Of a stretch of DNA of 64,000 nucleotides, positions 61,849-64,000 are shown in pieces (the first letter of the stretch is position 1; each line of letters begins with the position of its first letter). Position numbers and translations under genes: made by a program. The DNA is from Bacillota bacterium (GTDB lineage: Bacteria; Bacillota; Clostridia; Acetivibrionales; DTU013), in the NCBI GenBank assembly GCA_023426125.1, contig JAFABI010000016.1, forward strand, positions 62,001 through 126,000, read 5' to 3'. The notes under the pieces were generated by a model. It was not told the DNA's origin and made no database searches. It was given only the letters and a program-made list of their open reading frames with translations.

Positions 61849-62036
61849 GTGCAGGGGCGCGCATTGCGCGTACGCTTGCATGTAATCTGCGATAGGCGAC
61901 ATTCCCCGTCACAGGGGGCTTGTTTTGCGACAGACAGGTACAGGGGACGGTTCTGCTGTATTTTCACAGACCTTGCTGGTTTGCATGATAATTCTGGTTA
62001 TCAAGACCAATGTGAATACACAAGAACCGTCCCCCT
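61849..62036. repeat. Family 2-related repeat with long inverted pair
   Basis: GTGCAGGGGCGCGCATTGCG (61849) matches the family 2 left end. Further on, ACAGGGGACGGTTCT (near 61942) faces AGAACCGTCCCCCTGT (ending near 62038), enclosing about 70 bases. This GGGGACGGTTCT/AGAACCGTCCCC word is a frequent clostridial REP-like palindrome. It occupies most of the 377-bp gap between cbiR and cobU; no gene was seen. Confidence 0.7.
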
Positions 62037-62157
62037 GTATATGATGCGATGTCTGAATCGACATAGGGTTTGAGTTTTTGAAATGACTGTGAGATAATAG
62101 ATGAGGCTACACAGGAAGGGCTCAATGTACCAAATTTATATCGGATAGAGGTAAAAA

Positions 62158-62715
62158 ATGGGCAAGCTGATATTGGTCACAGGCGGGGCAAGAAGCGGGA
62201 AAAGCACCTTTGCCGAGGACATGGTCCGAATGTATGGGGAAAAGGTGATTTATGTAGCTACTTCCATCGTATGTGACGATGAAATGAAAGAAAGAGTAAA
62301 AAGGCACAGGGAACAACGGCCGACCGGCTGGATTACGGTGGAGGCCTACAAGGATATGGACCTTCAGCTGAAGGGCAGGCTTGCGGGTATGGATGCCGTA
62401 CTGCTGGACTGCATTACCATCATGGTATCGAACCTGATGCTGGAAAAAGCAATGGACTGGGAAGGGATATCCGCTGAAGAGATCAACAAAGTGGAAGCCG
62501 GCGTGAAAATTGAAATTGAAAAGCTGATTCATGTCGCGGAAGAAGCTTCCGTGCCCTTTGTAATCGTAACCAACGAACTGGGGATGGGCGTAGTTCCGCC
62601 CTATGAACTGGGCAGAGCGGTGCGCGATATTGCAGGCAGGGCGAACCAGATGCTTGCAAAAGCGGCGGAAGAAGTTTACCTTTGCGTGTCCGGCATTCCG
62701 GTAAAAATAAAGTGA
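62158..62715 (+). CDS. cobU: Adenosylcobinamide kinase/guanylyltransferase
   Basis: The 185-residue bifunctional enzyme phosphorylates adenosylcobinamide and then adds GMP. The P-loop GGARSGKST spans residues 9-17. KRHREQRPTGW contains the histidine that carries the guanylyl group, and VTNELGMGVVPPYELGRAVRDIAG is the family signature. GAGGT precedes the ATG. It feeds GDP-cobinamide to CobS encoded next. Confidence 0.95.
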   Translation: MGKLILVTGGARSGKSTFAEDMVRMYGEKVIYVATSIVCDDEMKERVKRHREQRPTGWITVEAYKDMDLQLKGRLAGMDAVLLDCITIMVSNLMLEKAMDWEGISAEEINKVEAGVKIEIEKLIHVAEEASVPFVIVTNELGMGVVPPYELGRAVRDIAGRANQMLAKAAEEVYLCVSGIPVKIK

Positions 62716-62877
62716 GCTATGCTCTGCATTTTTCAAACTTATCTGGTAATGAATTTAAAAGGAACTGCACTTGGGCTGCAACAGGGGAATGCTCTACGTC
62801 CCTGAGGCTGAGACAGTGAAGAATCAACCCCTGGCACAGATGAGTATGCAGCAATTGGCTTAAAGAAAGGGTTATCT

Positions 62878-63645
62878 ATGACATACCTTAAGCGCTTTGT
62901 CCTCATGATTCAATTCCTTACTACGCTGCCCATACGGGTACAGCTGAACGTTACGGCGGAGGACTTTGGCAAGGGGCTTATCTTCGCTCCTGTTGTGGGA
63001 CTGCTGATCGGTGGGATTCTGACCGGTGGATGGTATGTTTCCGGCCTGCTGTTCCCCGGGCAGGTTACCGCCGTACTTGTAATCATCCTATACATCATTC
63101 TCACAGGCGGATTGCATCTGGACGGCTTGGGAGATACCTTCGACGGACTCTTCTCCAACCGCTCCAGGGAGAGGATGCTTGAGATCATGCGGGACAGCAG
63201 GGTAGGAACAAACGCAGTGCTTGCCGTGGCTTCCGTCCTGTTGCTAAATACCGCCCTGCTCATGTCCTTTAACAAGGCCGACATTCTCATCGTCCTCCTG
63301 CTCCTGCCTGTTGCAGGACGGATCGGCTCCCTGGTAGGATCAGGTGTCTCCAGCTATGCAAGAAGCGGCGAAGGTTTGGGAAAATCCTTCATTGACTGCT
63401 GCGGCCGGAAAGAGATATTGGCCGGTATGGTCCCATACCTGGCCATATTTTATCTGGCTGCCGGATTGCCGGGCCTGGTGCTCTCGATTCTTCCGCCTAT
63501 CTCGGCATATCTGCTTATCAAGCTCTTCGGCAGAAAAATCGGAGGGGCTACCGGCGACTTGCTGGGAGCTGTTTGCGAATTGAACCAGACGATTTTTCTA
63601 TTAAGTTCATTCGTTATCATCCGGTGGATGGGAGGGATCGTCTGA
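62878..63645 (+). CDS. cobS: Adenosylcobinamide-GDP ribazoletransferase (cobalamin synthase)
   Basis: This 255-residue membrane enzyme joins GDP-cobinamide with alpha-ribazole (phosphate) to finish the cobamide. It has about six helices, the opening RFVLMIQFLTTLPIRV, and the metal-binding signature LHLDGLGDTFDGLF. Its stop shares a base with the start of cobC, so the two are coupled. The 160-bp gap to cobU holds no recognised element. Confidence 0.95.
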   Translation: MTYLKRFVLMIQFLTTLPIRVQLNVTAEDFGKGLIFAPVVGLLIGGILTGGWYVSGLLFPGQVTAVLVIILYIILTGGLHLDGLGDTFDGLFSNRSRERMLEIMRDSRVGTNAVLAVASVLLLNTALLMSFNKADILIVLLLLPVAGRIGSLVGSGVSSYARSGEGLGKSFIDCCGRKEILAGMVPYLAIFYLAAGLPGLVLSILPPISAYLLIKLFGRKIGGATGDLLGAVCELNQTIFLLSSFVIIRWMGGIV

Positions 63646-64000
63646 TGCTTGAAATCATTCTGGTACGGCATGGAGAAACCGACAGCAACATAAGGGGCAC
63701 GTATTGCGGCTGGACTGACCGGGAATTGAACGAAAGAGGAAAGGCTCAGGCCAAAAGGGCGGCGGAAATTCTTAAAGCAGACAAACTGGACGCCATTTAT
63801 GCCAGCCCATTAAAACGGGCTTACGGTACAGCCTCCATCATTAATCAGGCACACAATATCGATATAATTGTGGATGAAAGATTAAAGGAGCAAAATTTCG
63901 GAGAGTGGGAAGACCTGACCTATGCCGAAATCGTGGGGAAATACCCTGAAGAGTGCGTAAAATGGAGGAGCGACTGGATGAATTATTGCATAAAAGGGGG
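63645..64000 (+). CDS. cobC: Alpha-ribazole phosphatase-like protein, 3' end outside the window
   Basis: The first 118 codons of a histidine phosphatase are present. LVRHGETDSNIRGTYCGWTD carries the catalytic RHG motif with His9, and YASPLKRAYGTA and EQNFGEWEDLTYAEI continue the phosphoglycerate-mutase pattern. The ATG overlaps the cobS stop. In this setting it is most likely CobC, which dephosphorylates alpha-ribazole phosphate or cobalamin phosphate in the last salvage steps. Confidence 0.88.
   Translation, partial: MLEIILVRHGETDSNIRGTYCGWTDRELNERGKAQAKRAAEILKADKLDAIYASPLKRAYGTASIINQAHNIDIIVDERLKEQNFGEWEDLTYAEIVGKYPEECVKWRSDWMNYCIKG

Overview
The window looks like a chromosomal segment of a moderately low-GC, Gram-positive, spore-former-type anaerobe of the class Clostridia (a Ruminiclostridium/Acetivibrio-like soil or gut polysaccharide user is my best guess, not proven). 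The reasons are strong GGAGG-type ribosome binding sites with many TTG/GTG starts, a tyrosyl T-box, YesM/YesN-type two-component systems, lipoprotein-dependent sugar ABC transporters, paired crcB genes, a CplR/VmlR-like ABC-F gene and clostridial-type REP/MITE repeats. I saw no rRNA, tRNA, CRISPR array, phage or complete insertion sequence.

Layout. 1-3034: end of an AraC-type response regulator and its sensor kinase. 3190-5117: T-box, tyrS and a small SCP2-like fragment. 5182-15000: glycan-use island with an AraC regulator divergent from a GH106-like hydrolase, a membrane-bound AraC regulator and an LplABC-type ABC importer. 15300-16700: Mn-type riboswitch with dedA, then a PilZ gene. 16769-18431: truncated DinB gene, gene scar and a Cof phosphatase. 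18448-21230: ykkC-family riboswitch in front of a three-gene ABC exporter. 21236-30086: corrinoid-methyltransferase-like gene, AraC, glutaminase-like protein, ArsR regulator, GNAT relic, PfkB kinase, ywbE-cvfB. 30281-32025: purA fragment and a PRPP synthetase. 32494-41569: a second sugar ABC operon with TIM-barrel isomerase, OPA-type transporter and its own kinase/regulator. 41656-47476: LysR, NagD-like, lytic transglycosylase, slipin/NfeD, fluoride riboswitch with two crcB genes. 47611-55556: ABC-F resistance gene with a long leader, thpR, phosphoesterase, GNAT, second UroD-like gene with AraC, acyltransferase. 55690-64000: cobamide salvage cluster (B12 riboswitch, cobO, btuFCD, probable cbiR, cobU, cobS, cobC).

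How it works together. Most of the left two thirds serves capture of plant or host glycans: surface sensors and AraC regulators control lipoprotein-dependent importers, a large glycosidase, sugar isomerases and a sugar kinase. The right end imports corrinoids, adenosylates them, probably strips the lower ligand with CbiR, and rebuilds the nucleotide loop. At least five classes of cis-regulatory RNA are visible (T-box, Mn, ykkC-family, fluoride, cobalamin).

The most unusual signals are intergenic: three dispersed families of small inverted-repeat elements. In one of them (four copies, about 120 bp each) the central hairpin has a different sequence in each copy while base pairing is kept. There is also a duplicated, partly deleted B12 riboswitch that now sits in front of a fragment of yidC.
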